Virus record (IMG/VR): IMGVR_UViG_3300025118_000072
Location: 1 to 34,037 of that record
Direction: 5' to 3' (one strand)
DNA: 34,037 nt
Origin: a virus
The position numbers and the translations under genes were made by a program. Under the pieces are notes generated by a model. That model had not been told where the DNA came from. It saw only the letters and a program-made list of their open reading frames with translations, and searched no databases. Shown here one piece after another: positions 20,111 to 29,007 of the stretch. Every line of letters begins with the position of its first letter. Positions within the stretch are counted from its first letter, which is position 1.

Positions 20111-21541
20111 CTACATAAGGTTTTTGACTGCAACGCGTCTGTAGTAGCGGTTGCTGTTGACTGTAAGAGCGCCAAGACCTGCGGTTGTTCCTTGTGCAAA
20201 GGGGTTCGCAACGATGCCGTAGCGCGTTTTGAAGCCGATTTTTGGTTGGAAAGTATTTTCTCCAACTGCACGAACCATCTGCAGAGGAACGTATGGACAG
20301 TAGAAGAGACCAGCGTCATAAGGTGAAGAACCTTTGTAGCCGATAACATAATACTGATTACCACCGTTGGTAGCAGTGTTGGCAGAAGCCAAGTTAGCCG
20401 AATATGGGTCAATGTAGACTCTGAACTTACCATTGATGGTACCAGCAAACGTGTTGCCAGTGTCGTCAACGTTCAGGTTAGCATTGAGGGCTGGGGTATA
20501 ATCGAGGATACCGGCCATAGTCAGAGCGGATGCTACGTCTGCGGAGCAGAGGAGCATGTTGCCCTTCCCGCGACGAGTTCTTTGAGCGATCGCGTTAGCG
20601 TCTCTCTCAATTTGGAACAGAAGTCCTTTGAACTTCTCAACCGACCAACGACCATTACTGTCGATGTCTAGGTCGAATACACCAGCAGTTGCGGTGTTAG
20701 AAACAGCGCCTTGCTCAGCAGTCTTGTAGATAGTACGAATAACTTCTCTGTTGATTTCCGCAAGGATTTCAGTAGAGAGGATGTTAGCCAGTTCGGCTTC
20801 AGCGTTAAGGCCGTGAATAGCCTTAAGGTCTTGTGCCAGTTCCAGTGAGTACTCAGCTTTCAGAGCTCTGGACTTAGCAGTAACGGTGACTTTCTCAATC
20901 GAGAAGGCCATTTGGTTGAACTGATCGCCAGTACCATTGCCCAGGTTCTCAGAATCACCAGTAACCATACCCTGACCTACGTCATATGACGTGGAGGTGG
21001 CGGTACCAACGGGGTTGAGGATAGAGGGGTTATCACCAGTCTGTGAAGTAGTACCCAGACCAGCGTTGACATCAGACATGCCAGCGGTGAGGTTCATACC
21101 GTCATCCTGACCAGAGAAGGCGGTGTCGGCTTCGTTGTAGAATGCCTCGTCACCAGACTGGTTGGTGTAGCGTGATCTCATTGCGAAGATCAGGCCAGTA
21201 GGACCACTCATGGGTTGAACGCCAGCCAGGTCATATGCGACCAGGTTAGGCATTGCGCGTCTGATCAAGGAGATCAGAACGGGGTCGAAACCAGCAGTAG
21301 GACCAGCGGGTGCAGAGCTACCACCGAAACCACCACTTGCACCAGCCGCATTAGCTGCGTTGGTAGGGGTTTCCATCAGGTTCATACCTGAAGAGAATGC
21401 TGCTTCCTCGCGGAGGAATTTTTCTTGGTTTTCGAGCAGGACTGCGGTTACGCTTCTACGATGTGAATCCTTGATTGGATCAAGACCTTCGTAATCGAGA
21501 AGTGGACTCCACTTTTCCTGCAGATGTTCGGATTGAAACAT
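20111..21541 (-). CDS. 23: Major capsid protein precursor (T4 gp23)
   Basis: A 476-residue HK97-fold capsid protein (T4 gp23 is 521). Clear T4 matches are KWSPLLDYEGL and LLENQEKF in the N-terminal delta region, then LIRRAMPNLVAYDLAGVQPM and SGPTGLIFAMRSRY. The N-terminal about 57 residues are probably removed by protease gp21; LME (55-57) fits the L/I-x-E cleavage rule of T4. Residues 62-85 are a glycine/alanine-rich stretch after that site. It lies after scaffold gp22 with a 41-nt gap and no separate late promoter, and ends at a strong terminator. It is the standard marker gene of T4-like phages. Confidence 0.97.
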   Translation of the reverse strand: MFQSEHLQEKWSPLLDYEGLDPIKDSHRRSVTAVLLENQEKFLREEAAFSSGMNLMETPTNAANAAGASGGFGGSSAPAGPTAGFDPVLISLIRRAMPNLVAYDLAGVQPMSGPTGLIFAMRSRYTNQSGDEAFYNEADTAFSGQDDGMNLTAGMSDVNAGLGTTSQTGDNPSILNPVGTATSTSYDVGQGMVTGDSENLGNGTGDQFNQMAFSIEKVTVTAKSRALKAEYSLELAQDLKAIHGLNAEAELANILSTEILAEINREVIRTIYKTAEQGAVSNTATAGVFDLDIDSNGRWSVEKFKGLLFQIERDANAIAQRTRRGKGNMLLCSADVASALTMAGILDYTPALNANLNVDDTGNTFAGTINGKFRVYIDPYSANLASANTATNGGNQYYVIGYKGSSPYDAGLFYCPYVPLQMVRAVGENTFQPKIGFKTRYGIVANPFAQGTTAGLGALTVNSNRYYRRVAVKNLM

Positions 21542-21582
21542 TTGCTTTACTTAATAGGATTGGGTTTGAATGAATGTTAAGT

Positions 21583-22644
21583 TCACTTTTTGAAGGCACC
21601 CATGCTTCTGAGATATGCTTCCATGTTGGTTGCAACAGGAGCGGGTGTTGAATCAACACTCTCAGACAATGTTTGAGGTGCTTCAGATTTTGCAGCAGGA
21701 GCCTTGGAGAAATACGATTCCCTCAGGGTTTCCAGCTTTTCACGATATTCTTCTTCACTTTCAAACTCCACGCTTTCCGCGAGTGAAGCAAGCTTCTCTT
21801 TCTGAGTCTCGGCGAGACCTTCAGAGATACGATCAAGAATAACATCTGCAGTAGACTCGGCGAGTCTCTTATTCAGACCGATGTTCTTGTCGATTTGCTC
21901 GTTGAGTTTTGTCTCCATATCGTCAAGTTTCTCTACCATGTTCTCAAGTACATCATATTTTTCTTCAGGAATAGTTACATAATGTTCTTCAAAAAGACCC
22001 TTCATACCAGTGAGGAAGGATTCTGTCATTTCAGTCTTAAGACCATGATCGATAGCCAACTCATTCTCAGTCATCCACTCTTGGCAGACATACTCAAGAT
22101 ATGCGTCAACTCTTTCGGTAAGAGTTCCCTTAAGGGCTTCTCTTTCCTCTTCCAGACGCTCGGCGTGCTGGAGTTCCAGGGATTCCTGGATTTCTTTGAT
22201 TTTAGAGGTTAATGCGGCTTCAAAGATGACTCTCGCCTTCTCTTTGAATTCTTCGGAAAGTTCTTCGCCACCGAGAAGAGCATTTACATCCTCTTCAATG
22301 TCGATTTCCTCAGTAACTTCGTCTTCGGAAACAACCTGATCTTCTTCCAGGACTTCCTCTTCGACTTCAGTTCCGGCTTCTTCTTTGGCTAGTTTCTTCA
22401 TAGAATCAGCGGCCTTAGCACCCCTATTAACTATATCATTAACAGTAGCGATCTTAGGCTCTTTGAGCTTTGCAGAATCGTTATCTGGGGCATAATTCTC
22501 AGGGGTAGGACCACCAAGATCCTCATAAGAAGTTGACAGACCATCGCCTGGGCTGGAAAGCTTTGGCATAGGCTCAGCAGCTTTTGCGTTAGCGTTCACA
22601 GCAGTTTTAGATTGCTCCATTTCTTGTAAATCTCCAAGAGACAT
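21583..22644 (-). CDS. 22: Prohead scaffold protein (T4 gp22)
   Basis: A 353-residue acidic, mostly helical protein, longer than T4 gp22 (269). Residues about 1-75 are Ala/Pro-rich and disordered; 90-130 are extremely acidic (VEEEVLEEDQVVSEDEVTEE); 140-310 are coiled coil with a WMTENELAIDHGLKTEMTES segment typical of gp22. It forms the prohead core and is degraded by gp21. The C-terminus ends MEAYLRSMGAFKK. A perfect late promoter (22682-22689) and GGAG precede the ATG at 22644. Position 21-22-23 is as in T4. Confidence 0.92.
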   Translation of the reverse strand: MSLGDLQEMEQSKTAVNANAKAAEPMPKLSSPGDGLSTSYEDLGGPTPENYAPDNDSAKLKEPKIATVNDIVNRGAKAADSMKKLAKEEAGTEVEEEVLEEDQVVSEDEVTEEIDIEEDVNALLGGEELSEEFKEKARVIFEAALTSKIKEIQESLELQHAERLEEEREALKGTLTERVDAYLEYVCQEWMTENELAIDHGLKTEMTESFLTGMKGLFEEHYVTIPEEKYDVLENMVEKLDDMETKLNEQIDKNIGLNKRLAESTADVILDRISEGLAETQKEKLASLAESVEFESEEEYREKLETLRESYFSKAPAAKSEAPQTLSESVDSTPAPVATNMEAYLRSMGAFKK

Positions 22645-22681
22645 TGTTAGTTACTCCGATTAACCTTTTTTAATCTATATT

Positions 22682-22689
22682 TATTTATA
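22682..22689 (-). promoter_or_regulatory. Late promoter before gp22-gp23
   Basis: TATAAATA, exact, 38 nt upstream of the gp22 start, in a gap of 66 nt after gp21. A second overlapping ATAAATA starts four bases further on. Confidence 0.78.
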
Positions 22690-22710
22690 ATTTAGGTATT
22701 TCAACTTTTT

Positions 22711-23361
22711 TCAAAGATTGTTTAAGAAATTGTTAAACAATCCAAGCTTCTGCTCGTCAAGTTGATTTTGATCAACCAAAGTGTTGATAGTTTTGTATGT
22801 CTTGGCAGCTCTTGATTCTCTCAAAATACCACCATCCCAGATCCACTCTTTACCTTCCATGATACCTTCTACGAAAGCATCAGGTGCAGAGGGGTCGGCT
22901 ACAATGTCAGCTGCAGTAGCTAACATAAAGTCAGATCCAACAACATTGACACCTTCTTTGGTTTGCATCAGAGATCCGATACCTCTAGAAGAAACACCCA
23001 GTTTGACTCCTTCGCCAATGAGAGATTCAGCGATCTTACCCATTGGAGTTGAAAGGATTTTTGCCTTACCAATAAAGTTTGTACCACTCTCCTTGAGTGA
23101 CACAATTTTGTGGCTGACGCGATCCAGATTAACAGTTGGACCATCTGGGTGTCCAAGTTCTCCAAGGGCTCTACCCGCTTGAATATGGTTTTCATTATAC
23201 CTTTGGACTTCCTTTCTCAAGGTGTCCATCTGATACATTCTTCCATTTCTATTACAGATATCTCCTTGAAGGAAGATTCCCTCAATGAACATATTCTTCT
23301 TACCGTTTTTTTCTTCAACGATAAAATCAACTGTTTCGATTTCTTCTCTGATTAGTTTCAT
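22711..23361 (-). CDS. 21: Prohead core protease (T4 gp21)
   Basis: A 216-residue serine protease (T4 gp21 is 212) that matures the prohead by cutting scaffold and capsid proteins after L/I-x-E sites. Catalytic candidates are H71 in GELGHPDGP and S124/S125 in LGVSSRGIGS, both with the typical family context. FLQGDICNRNGRMY and ADIVADPSAPDAF are further family motifs. It starts 5 nt after the stop of the beta-rich gene, so it shares that late transcript. Confidence 0.95.
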   Translation of the reverse strand: MKLIREEIETVDFIVEEKNGKKNMFIEGIFLQGDICNRNGRMYQMDTLRKEVQRYNENHIQAGRALGELGHPDGPTVNLDRVSHKIVSLKESGTNFIGKAKILSTPMGKIAESLIGEGVKLGVSSRGIGSLMQTKEGVNVVGSDFMLATAADIVADPSAPDAFVEGIMEGKEWIWDGGILRESRAAKTYKTINTLVDQNQLDEQKLGLFNNFLNNL

Positions 23362-23366
23362 TGTTC

Positions 23367-23915
23367 TCAGGATGCTTGTACTTGTTGGATGTATGCCTTG
23401 CCAGTACCGGATTCAGTCTTAACTGCAACTTTGAAAGACTTTCTCAATGTTGCATTAGAATCAGAGAATGTTCCAGATACTCCAGAGGAGTTATAACTTA
23501 TAGTGATTCTAGTGTCGAAGTATCCTCCAACACCAGCTGATCTATTAACCCCAGTTACTGTTTGATGGGTGAAATCAAATGCAGATTGGCTAGGTGCCGT
23601 CAGTGATACAGTATCACCCACATCAAAAGGACTACCAGTTCCCTCGGGGAAATCAATAATTGTCGATGTACCCTTGGTAACATTTACAACTTTCTGTGCT
23701 GAAACAGGACCCAGAGAGATCTTTGCATCATCCTGTGTTGGGACATAGATGTTTTCATTTGTTGCTGTCGGATTAGCTCCGTAAGTCACATATACACCAG
23801 CAGATTCAGCAACAACTCTCAATGTATCAGATTGCTGCTGAATCGCAGAGGTCTGTACCGAGGATGTAGAAGTGCTTACAGTGCTATTAATTCCAACGGG
23901 TCTGGTAGCGCTCAT
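23367..23915 (-). CDS. Beta-rich putative virion protein in the gene 68 position
   Basis: A 182-residue Ser/Thr/Val-rich protein starting MSATRPVGINSTVSTSTSSV. A 35-residue low-complexity start is followed by repeated short strands (LRVVAESAGVYVTYG, VVNVTKGTSTIIDFP, FDVGDTVSLTAPS, FKVAVKTESGTGKAYIQQV), suggesting one or two beta-sandwich domains. It lies between core gp67 and protease gp21, where T4 has core protein gp68, but the composition is unlike acidic helical gp68. A late promoter overlaps the end of gp67. Head decoration is possible, unproven. The ATG at 23915 is preferred to an upstream TTG. Confidence 0.72.
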   Translation of the reverse strand: MSATRPVGINSTVSTSTSSVQTSAIQQQSDTLRVVAESAGVYVTYGANPTATNENIYVPTQDDAKISLGPVSAQKVVNVTKGTSTIIDFPEGTGSPFDVGDTVSLTAPSQSAFDFTHQTVTGVNRSAGVGGYFDTRITISYNSSGVSGTFSDSNATLRKSFKVAVKTESGTGKAYIQQVQAS

Positions 23916-23939
23916 TATTTTCAATAGTTCTATAATACT

Positions 23940-23947
23940 TATTTATT
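23940..23947 (-). promoter_or_regulatory. Late promoter before the beta-rich gene
   Basis: AATAAATA (7/8), 25 nt upstream of the start; it overlaps the TAA stop of gp67. Confidence 0.55.
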
Positions 23948-24143
23948 ATTCTTCTTCCCCAACCTCATCCTCTACTTCAGTTTCAACCTCAGCAGTGGTC
24001 CCATCGAAAACTGATGCCGCTACATTGGGTCTGATTGCTTCGATGCTTTGAGCACTCTTTGCAAACATCATGTCCTTAATTTTATCACTGATTTGTGAAG
24101 CATTTGCGTCGTCCTTGACGAGCAAATCCATAAGTTCTTCCAT
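23946..24143 (-). CDS. 67: Prohead core protein (gp67-like)
   Basis: A 65-residue protein starting MEELMDLLVKDDANASQISD with a helical first half and a strongly acidic tail (VETEVEDEVGEEE). T4 gp67 has the same design (80 aa, ME.L...., acidic end) and lies between genes 20 and 21, as here. It takes part in core assembly and is cut by gp21. Assignment rests on position and composition more than on sequence identity. Confidence 0.72.
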   Translation of the reverse strand: MEELMDLLVKDDANASQISDKIKDMMFAKSAQSIEAIRPNVAASVFDGTTAEVETEVEDEVGEEE

Positions 24144-24165
24144 AAAAATAGTTATTCTACAAATT

Positions 24166-24173
24166 TATTTAGA
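24166..24173 (-). promoter_or_regulatory. Variant late promoter before gp67
   Basis: TCTAAATA, one mismatch to the consensus, 23 nt upstream of the gp67 start; the TAA inside it is the gp20 stop codon. Confidence 0.42.
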
Positions 24174-25881
24174 TTTCACCACCGGGGGGTTTTGATTTCT
24201 TACCACTAACTCCAGGAGCTTCTGGATCTTTGGGTGATGAAGGAGCCTGCATAGGATCAGATGTTTGGCCTGGTGGTAAAGAGGCTCCATCATCTGGCAA
24301 TGGCATTCCTGCATCTGGCAATGGCATTCCGGTCATAGGATCTACTATTGCATTAGGATCAGGAATTACACCATTCTCAATCTCTTTCTCGATCAATTTA
24401 TCCTGATCAATAATCTCCTCATCAGTCTGACGGAGGATTTGTCTCCTTACATAGTCAGCAGAGTAATACTTACCAACATAAGGATCTGCAAGTTGTGCAA
24501 GGTTCAGTCTCTCAGTTGTGAGTTCTGCATCCTTAAGTTCTGCAAAATGATTGTCATATAGGAAGTCATACTGAATATGATCAGCCATATACTCCCAGTC
24601 TTCAGGAGTGATGACATTCTTAAGAAGTAATTGTGTCTTCAACATGTCGTTAAACATTGCTGAGAACCTTTTTCTCATTCTTCCAACAAACTTGGAGAAC
24701 TTAATCTCGTCTCTCAAGATTTCAGAAGAACGACCCATCGAGAAACCAGTATCTCCTTGAATTCTAGTCTCAGGAACATTCAGTGCTCTATAGAGTTTCT
24801 GTTGGAAGTAATTAATATCGGTGATTTCACCAAGGTTCTGACCACCAGGTAGTGTAGTAATCTCAGTACCACGACCACCTTCACGACGAGGAAGCCAAAA
24901 GTCCTCCATCATAGACATAAACTTCTTGTCATCTCTCATCTCACCAGTGTTTGCGTCATAGACCATCTTGTTTCTATAACGCATCATGACATCACGCAGA
25001 TATTGTTCTGCCTTTACCTTAGGAAGATTACCAACATCGATGTAGAAGATTCTTCTTTCTGGTGCTCTTGACAATCTGTAGATGACCAATGAGTCCTCAA
25101 TCATCATCAACTGATTGATAGGTTTGATTGCTTTGTGCATCCAGGACAATGTAAGTCCTTTATTTCTATCTACCAGACCAGAAGTGCAATAGGTGACAGA
25201 ATCCCTAGTCAATTTGATAGCTTTCTGTGGATTGCCACCATAACCACCGCGAGATGTTCCCATGTCAGGAGTGTACATGAAGAACTCTTCTACTTCAGGG
25301 AAGTTGTATGCATGATTAGACGCACCAAAGTCATCTCTAACAGATTGGATATTATCCTTACCTTCTTTCTTTAACTTACGAACATATCTACACTTGGATG
25401 CATCAATATATCTCAGTTCTTGAATACCCTCATGAGGATTTTTCTGATCAATAACTTTGTTGTAATATAGTCTCCCATCAATATACCAGTTACGGAAAAT
25501 CTCGTGGGCCTTCTTATCAAAATCTAAAAGTTCTAAAATATATTTGAACTCTTCTCTTACAATTTTTTTAATATTGTCACTTGCATTGAGATTGGACAAC
25601 TCAATTGCAACAGGCGAATCATTTGTATCAGCTACAATTGCCTCATTGACAATATCTTCGATAGCGCTATCACACTCAGGATAGAGTGCCATTATTCTAT
25701 ATCTTCTGATCAGATCTGTTTCATTTTTATACAGACCCTCAATGTCTAAATTATAACTACCAAAAAATCCACTACTGGCGAAGGCTTCCGATCCATCATT
25801 GTTAGTGGGTGGGATCGGAGAGACTACTCCAGGTGGATTCTTTTCGTTATCTTCAATTGAAAAACCAAATAATCTGGCCAT
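24169..25881 (-). CDS. 20: Portal vertex protein (T4 gp20)
   Basis: A 570-residue portal protein (T4 gp20 is 524), the dodecameric ring for DNA entry and tail joining. Typical stretches are NETDLIRRYRIMALYPECDS, AIEDIVNEAIV, LTLSWMHKAIKPINQLMMIE, RAPERRIFYIDVGNLPK, and FWLPRREGGRGTEITTLPGG. The last 65 residues are Pro/Gly/Asp-rich, with two copies of GMPLPD. A late promoter (25911-25918) and a perfect 6-bp hairpin lie upstream. The first 30 residues are also low in complexity. Confidence 0.97.
   Translation of the reverse strand: MARLFGFSIEDNEKNPPGVVSPIPPTNNDGSEAFASSGFFGSYNLDIEGLYKNETDLIRRYRIMALYPECDSAIEDIVNEAIVADTNDSPVAIELSNLNASDNIKKIVREEFKYILELLDFDKKAHEIFRNWYIDGRLYYNKVIDQKNPHEGIQELRYIDASKCRYVRKLKKEGKDNIQSVRDDFGASNHAYNFPEVEEFFMYTPDMGTSRGGYGGNPQKAIKLTRDSVTYCTSGLVDRNKGLTLSWMHKAIKPINQLMMIEDSLVIYRLSRAPERRIFYIDVGNLPKVKAEQYLRDVMMRYRNKMVYDANTGEMRDDKKFMSMMEDFWLPRREGGRGTEITTLPGGQNLGEITDINYFQQKLYRALNVPETRIQGDTGFSMGRSSEILRDEIKFSKFVGRMRKRFSAMFNDMLKTQLLLKNVITPEDWEYMADHIQYDFLYDNHFAELKDAELTTERLNLAQLADPYVGKYYSADYVRRQILRQTDEEIIDQDKLIEKEIENGVIPDPNAIVDPMTGMPLPDAGMPLPDDGASLPPGQTSDPMQAPSSPKDPEAPGVSGKKSKPPGGEI
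24291..24330. repeat. 19-bp direct repeat in the gp20 C-terminal tail
   Basis: CATCTGGCAATGGCATTCC occurs twice (24291-24309 and 24312-24330), period 21 nt = 7 codons, coding for the repeated GMPLPDA/GMPLPDD. It is a likely recent duplication inside a disordered tail. Confidence 0.8.
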
Positions 25882-25892
25882 TATGATTAATA

Positions 25893-25909
25893 CTAGACTT
25901 CCTGTCTAG
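25893..25909 (-). other. Perfect hairpin in the gp20 leader
   Basis: CTAGAC, 5-nt loop, GTCTAG, right where the late transcript should begin (promoter octamer ends at 25911). The loop AGGAA resembles a Shine-Dalgarno but is 17 nt from the ATG. Confidence 0.45.
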
Positions 25910-25910
25910 T

Positions 25911-25918
25911 TATTTATC
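25911..25918 (-). promoter_or_regulatory. Late promoter before gp20
   Basis: GATAAATA (7/8), 30 nt upstream of the gp20 start; it includes bases of the gp19 TGA stop. Confidence 0.55.
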
Positions 25919-26549
25919 ATTCGATGAGAACCTGATCAGCGTTACCGCCGGTAGACTCCAGTGAGTTACCGATAGTATAGTACTGATAATCAAAGGTTAC
26001 ATCAAACTGTTCAAGTTGATCTGTGTTTTCATAGCTCAACTCAATTGCCGTAATAGCTGTCGGAACCAGATCATAGAACTTATAAGTTCTAAGTACAGCC
26101 GACCGACCACCCTCATTAGTCTTGGACTCGGCCTCAGCTCCTCTACCGAGTTGTTGAACATAACCATCACACATATAAGATGTGGGGTTAGTTACTCCAG
26201 TAGCATCATCAAGTTTGCTGATGATGTTCATCCACCGCTCGAATGCGGTTCTCATAGAAAAGTCTTCATCGTTGATGATAGAAACTGTCCATGGTTCAAA
26301 TGTTCTGTCTCCAGCAACTTTCAGACTTCTACCTCTGAAAGGAACAGGAACAGCTGCAATTGTAGATCCGGGTAGTTGTGAAGCCTTACACATGAACTTG
26401 AAAGTTCCGTTTTGAGACTGATCGCCACTTCCCCATGCTTCAGTGATTGAAGCTGGGAAAGCCGGAATTGAGACTTCAAATAGATTGGGACGGGCCCCTC
26501 CGCCCGCCAGTCTTGACTTAAATTCCGATAGGGTTTTTGTTACTGCCAT
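25917..26549 (-). CDS. 19: Tail tube protein (T4 gp19)
   Basis: A 210-residue tube subunit (T4 gp19 is 163). T4 matches are RPNLFEVSIPAFP, FKFMCKASQLPGSTIAAVPV, FRGRSLKVAGDRTFEPWTVS with IINDEDF, and the closing strand FDVTFDYQYYTIG. It polymerises into the inner tube below the sheath. A strong AGGAGG precedes the ATG at 26549. The extra C-terminal residues (SLESTGGNADQVLIE) are not in T4. Confidence 0.96.
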   Translation of the reverse strand: MAVTKTLSEFKSRLAGGGARPNLFEVSIPAFPASITEAWGSGDQSQNGTFKFMCKASQLPGSTIAAVPVPFRGRSLKVAGDRTFEPWTVSIINDEDFSMRTAFERWMNIISKLDDATGVTNPTSYMCDGYVQQLGRGAEAESKTNEGGRSAVLRTYKFYDLVPTAITAIELSYENTDQLEQFDVTFDYQYYTIGNSLESTGGNADQVLIE

Positions 26550-26568
26550 TGGTTAATCCTCCTAGTAA

Positions 26569-26576
26569 TATTTAAT
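26569..26576 (-). promoter_or_regulatory. Weak late-promoter-like octamer before gp19
   Basis: ATTAAATA, two mismatches to TATAAATA, 20 nt upstream of gp19. Reported because the spacing fits the other late promoters. Confidence 0.25.
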
Positions 26577-26580
26577 AAAA

Positions 26581-29007
26581 TCAAACAGTTCCAACAACTT
26601 CCTGGAAGTCAACACCTGTTCGGGTGGCGACAAATGTCAGGGTAATGAAGTTGATAGATTTGGTTGGCTTAAGGAAGATGTCAGCTCTGAACTCATTGTT
26701 GTCAATGATATCAGGTGTGTTGTTTGTCTCGTCGCAGACTACGAGGAAATCAAACAATCCTCTCTTAGCTTGAACATCGCGGAGGTAAGGCTCAACAATG
26801 TTAACAAAGTTGGCTCTCGTATTTGCGTCGTTGAGCTCAAAGAGTTGTGAGTTAGCAGCACCCTCAAGTGCTTGTTCCACTGTCAGGAACAATCTTCTAA
26901 CATTGATTCTGTCAAACGCAGATGCATATTCCAGACCTGTCTTATCACCAAAGAGAACAATACCAGTACCCTTTTGGGTGATGATGGAGTTAATTCTTCC
27001 ACCGTAAAGAACGTCTCTCTGTCCCTTAGATGGGTTGTATGCCATCTTAACAGCGTTGTTCAGAATACCTCTTTGTGTACCTGCGGGAGAGAACCATGGA
27101 TAAGCTTCAATAGAAGTTCTGACACAAAGACCAGCAACGTCTCCGTTGGTAGGAATGTATCTAAACGTGTTGTTGAATCTATCGAAGGTGTACTTGTAAC
27201 CCGTATCAAAGATAGCATAAGACGAAGACGATACAGGTGCATAGAACTGAAGTACGTTCTGTGTCTGTGTCGCAGAGCTTGTTACATTAACAACTGATGC
27301 TCTATGAGGGGAGATTGTAGCGATACAATCCTTTCTCTTTTGAGCGAGCGAGATAAGATAATTAGCCTTAGCTTGTGATTGATTTTCTACTTCTAGACCA
27401 GGGCCCATAATCAAGTAGTCAACTGAAATCTCATCTTTGTTTTCAAAGAGAGAATATCCATTTACCAAACTCGAAAGGTCAGCAGACATACCACCGTTGG
27501 TTTGATAATCCGCACCACCTAATAGTGTGTATGTTTTATTGCCAAGGGAAGAGAAGTGATTGTTAAGTGCTGGTTGATCCCAAAGACCTTCGGCTACAGT
27601 GTAAGGTGTAGAGCCAGAAGAGAATCCAGATGCAATAGGAATAGTTCCTTGATAAACGTCTTCTTTCTGTGAAGGGTTATAACCCGCAAAGGTCATATTG
27701 GAGTTCAGTGCAATGAAGTCCTTGTAGAATGTCTTGGTTGGATTGTCACCGTCTGCTTCACAATCGGAAGCCTTAGACAACGAGAGGAAAGTTTCAAGGA
27801 CATTTCCTTGAACACCTGTAACAGAACCAGAATCATCAACAACCACAACATGCATAGCATCGTTACTACCATCTCTGGCGGTTACGTATTGATTATCAAT
27901 AGGCTTAGGAGCAATGTTCTTCCAATATACAGCAGCTGAATCTAGGTTCAATGTCTGTTCATCATACCAATCTACTACAGAATCTGAGTTTACATCGCCA
28001 CTAAAAGGAACTCCTGAAGCAGGAGTTATTATCATCGTATCATTGGCAAGAAACGAGTTAGCCTCATTGTACTGTTGATAGTTGATACTCGTCTCAGTAC
28101 CAGCGGTAGCCACCATGCTCTGATAAGTAACAGCAGTACCTACTGTAGTTATCGAGGATGCGACACCTGCTGCTAATGTAATTGAAGTGGTTCCAAAACC
28201 AACAATCTCAATAGTACCACTACCCTGAACGATAGCATAATTGCCAGTTGTAATACCTGAAGTACTGTTAACGAACACGGAAGTTCCACCAGCTGCAACA
28301 GTTGCAGATGTCGTGGTAAGACCAATTGTCGAGTAGTCGTTAGTAGCAGGAACTTGTCTGCTCAAAATTCTGATGTCAATCGAACTATTGCCGTTTATAG
28401 CATCAGTGGTTACACCAGTGATGATGGCATTCAATTGTCCACTAAAGCTGTTAACAGCACCAGCACCAGGGATTTGAGTAGCAGATCTTTCTACTGAAAC
28501 ACCATATCCAACCGCAAGGTTTTCAGCACCAGGATTAGTCGTGGCAACAGAAACTATTTGGTCTGCAATGTTGTCAATAGTACATACTTTAAGATTATTA
28601 GCCCACTGACCAGGGTTTCTTCCAGCCCAGTAGTAAGAGGTGTCAGTACCGTGATTGAGTTCGTAGTCATCTACGTTCTCGATTGCTACAGTTGTAGATG
28701 CACCACCTACTGCAGCATTAGAATTATTCAGGTTATTACCTGAGATTCTAACGACTTTAAGAATACCACCGTATGAGAGGAAGGAATTCGCAGTCATCCA
28801 GTATTCATACTGTCTGTCAGTTCCGATTGGCTGACCAAAAGTATCCAGGAATTGTTGTTGGGTCTCAATCGTAATTGATTCATTTACGGGTCCAAGTGGA
28901 AATGGTCCTGCAATTGCACCAATGTTGTCAAGCACGTTCTCAGCTCTTCCAACAGTTAAGTCAACTTCCCTGACTAATACTCCTGGAGATAATTGAGGAG
29001 TAGCCAT
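26581..29007 (-). CDS. 18: Tail sheath protein (T4 gp18)
   Basis: An 808-residue contractile sheath subunit, much longer than T4 gp18 (659). The N-terminus LSPGVLVREVDLTVG and the C-terminal half (AYPWFSPAGTQRGILNNAVK, NSIITQKGTGIVLFGDKTGL, FDRINVRRLFLTVEQALEGA) are classic sheath sequence. The surplus lies mainly in residues about 190-320, a Thr/Gly/Val-rich beta segment (TTSATVAAGGTSVFVNSTSG) likely exposed as an outer domain. AGGAGAGAG precedes the start. Contraction drives the tube through the envelope. Confidence 0.96.
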   Translation of the reverse strand: MATPQLSPGVLVREVDLTVGRAENVLDNIGAIAGPFPLGPVNESITIETQQQFLDTFGQPIGTDRQYEYWMTANSFLSYGGILKVVRISGNNLNNSNAAVGGASTTVAIENVDDYELNHGTDTSYYWAGRNPGQWANNLKVCTIDNIADQIVSVATTNPGAENLAVGYGVSVERSATQIPGAGAVNSFSGQLNAIITGVTTDAINGNSSIDIRILSRQVPATNDYSTIGLTTTSATVAAGGTSVFVNSTSGITTGNYAIVQGSGTIEIVGFGTTSITLAAGVASSITTVGTAVTYQSMVATAGTETSINYQQYNEANSFLANDTMIITPASGVPFSGDVNSDSVVDWYDEQTLNLDSAAVYWKNIAPKPIDNQYVTARDGSNDAMHVVVVDDSGSVTGVQGNVLETFLSLSKASDCEADGDNPTKTFYKDFIALNSNMTFAGYNPSQKEDVYQGTIPIASGFSSGSTPYTVAEGLWDQPALNNHFSSLGNKTYTLLGGADYQTNGGMSADLSSLVNGYSLFENKDEISVDYLIMGPGLEVENQSQAKANYLISLAQKRKDCIATISPHRASVVNVTSSATQTQNVLQFYAPVSSSSYAIFDTGYKYTFDRFNNTFRYIPTNGDVAGLCVRTSIEAYPWFSPAGTQRGILNNAVKMAYNPSKGQRDVLYGGRINSIITQKGTGIVLFGDKTGLEYASAFDRINVRRLFLTVEQALEGAANSQLFELNDANTRANFVNIVEPYLRDVQAKRGLFDFLVVCDETNNTPDIIDNNEFRADIFLKPTKSINFITLTFVATRTGVDFQEVVGTV

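Noticed and set aside
24291-24330. Possible CRISPR-like or regulatory repeat
   Set aside because: Only two copies with a 21-nt period in frame with codons of the gp20 tail; a coding duplication explains it.
26872-27297. 141-codon plus-strand open frame
   Set aside because: Antisense to well-conserved sheath sequence; Cys/Arg-rich composition typical of a shadow frame.
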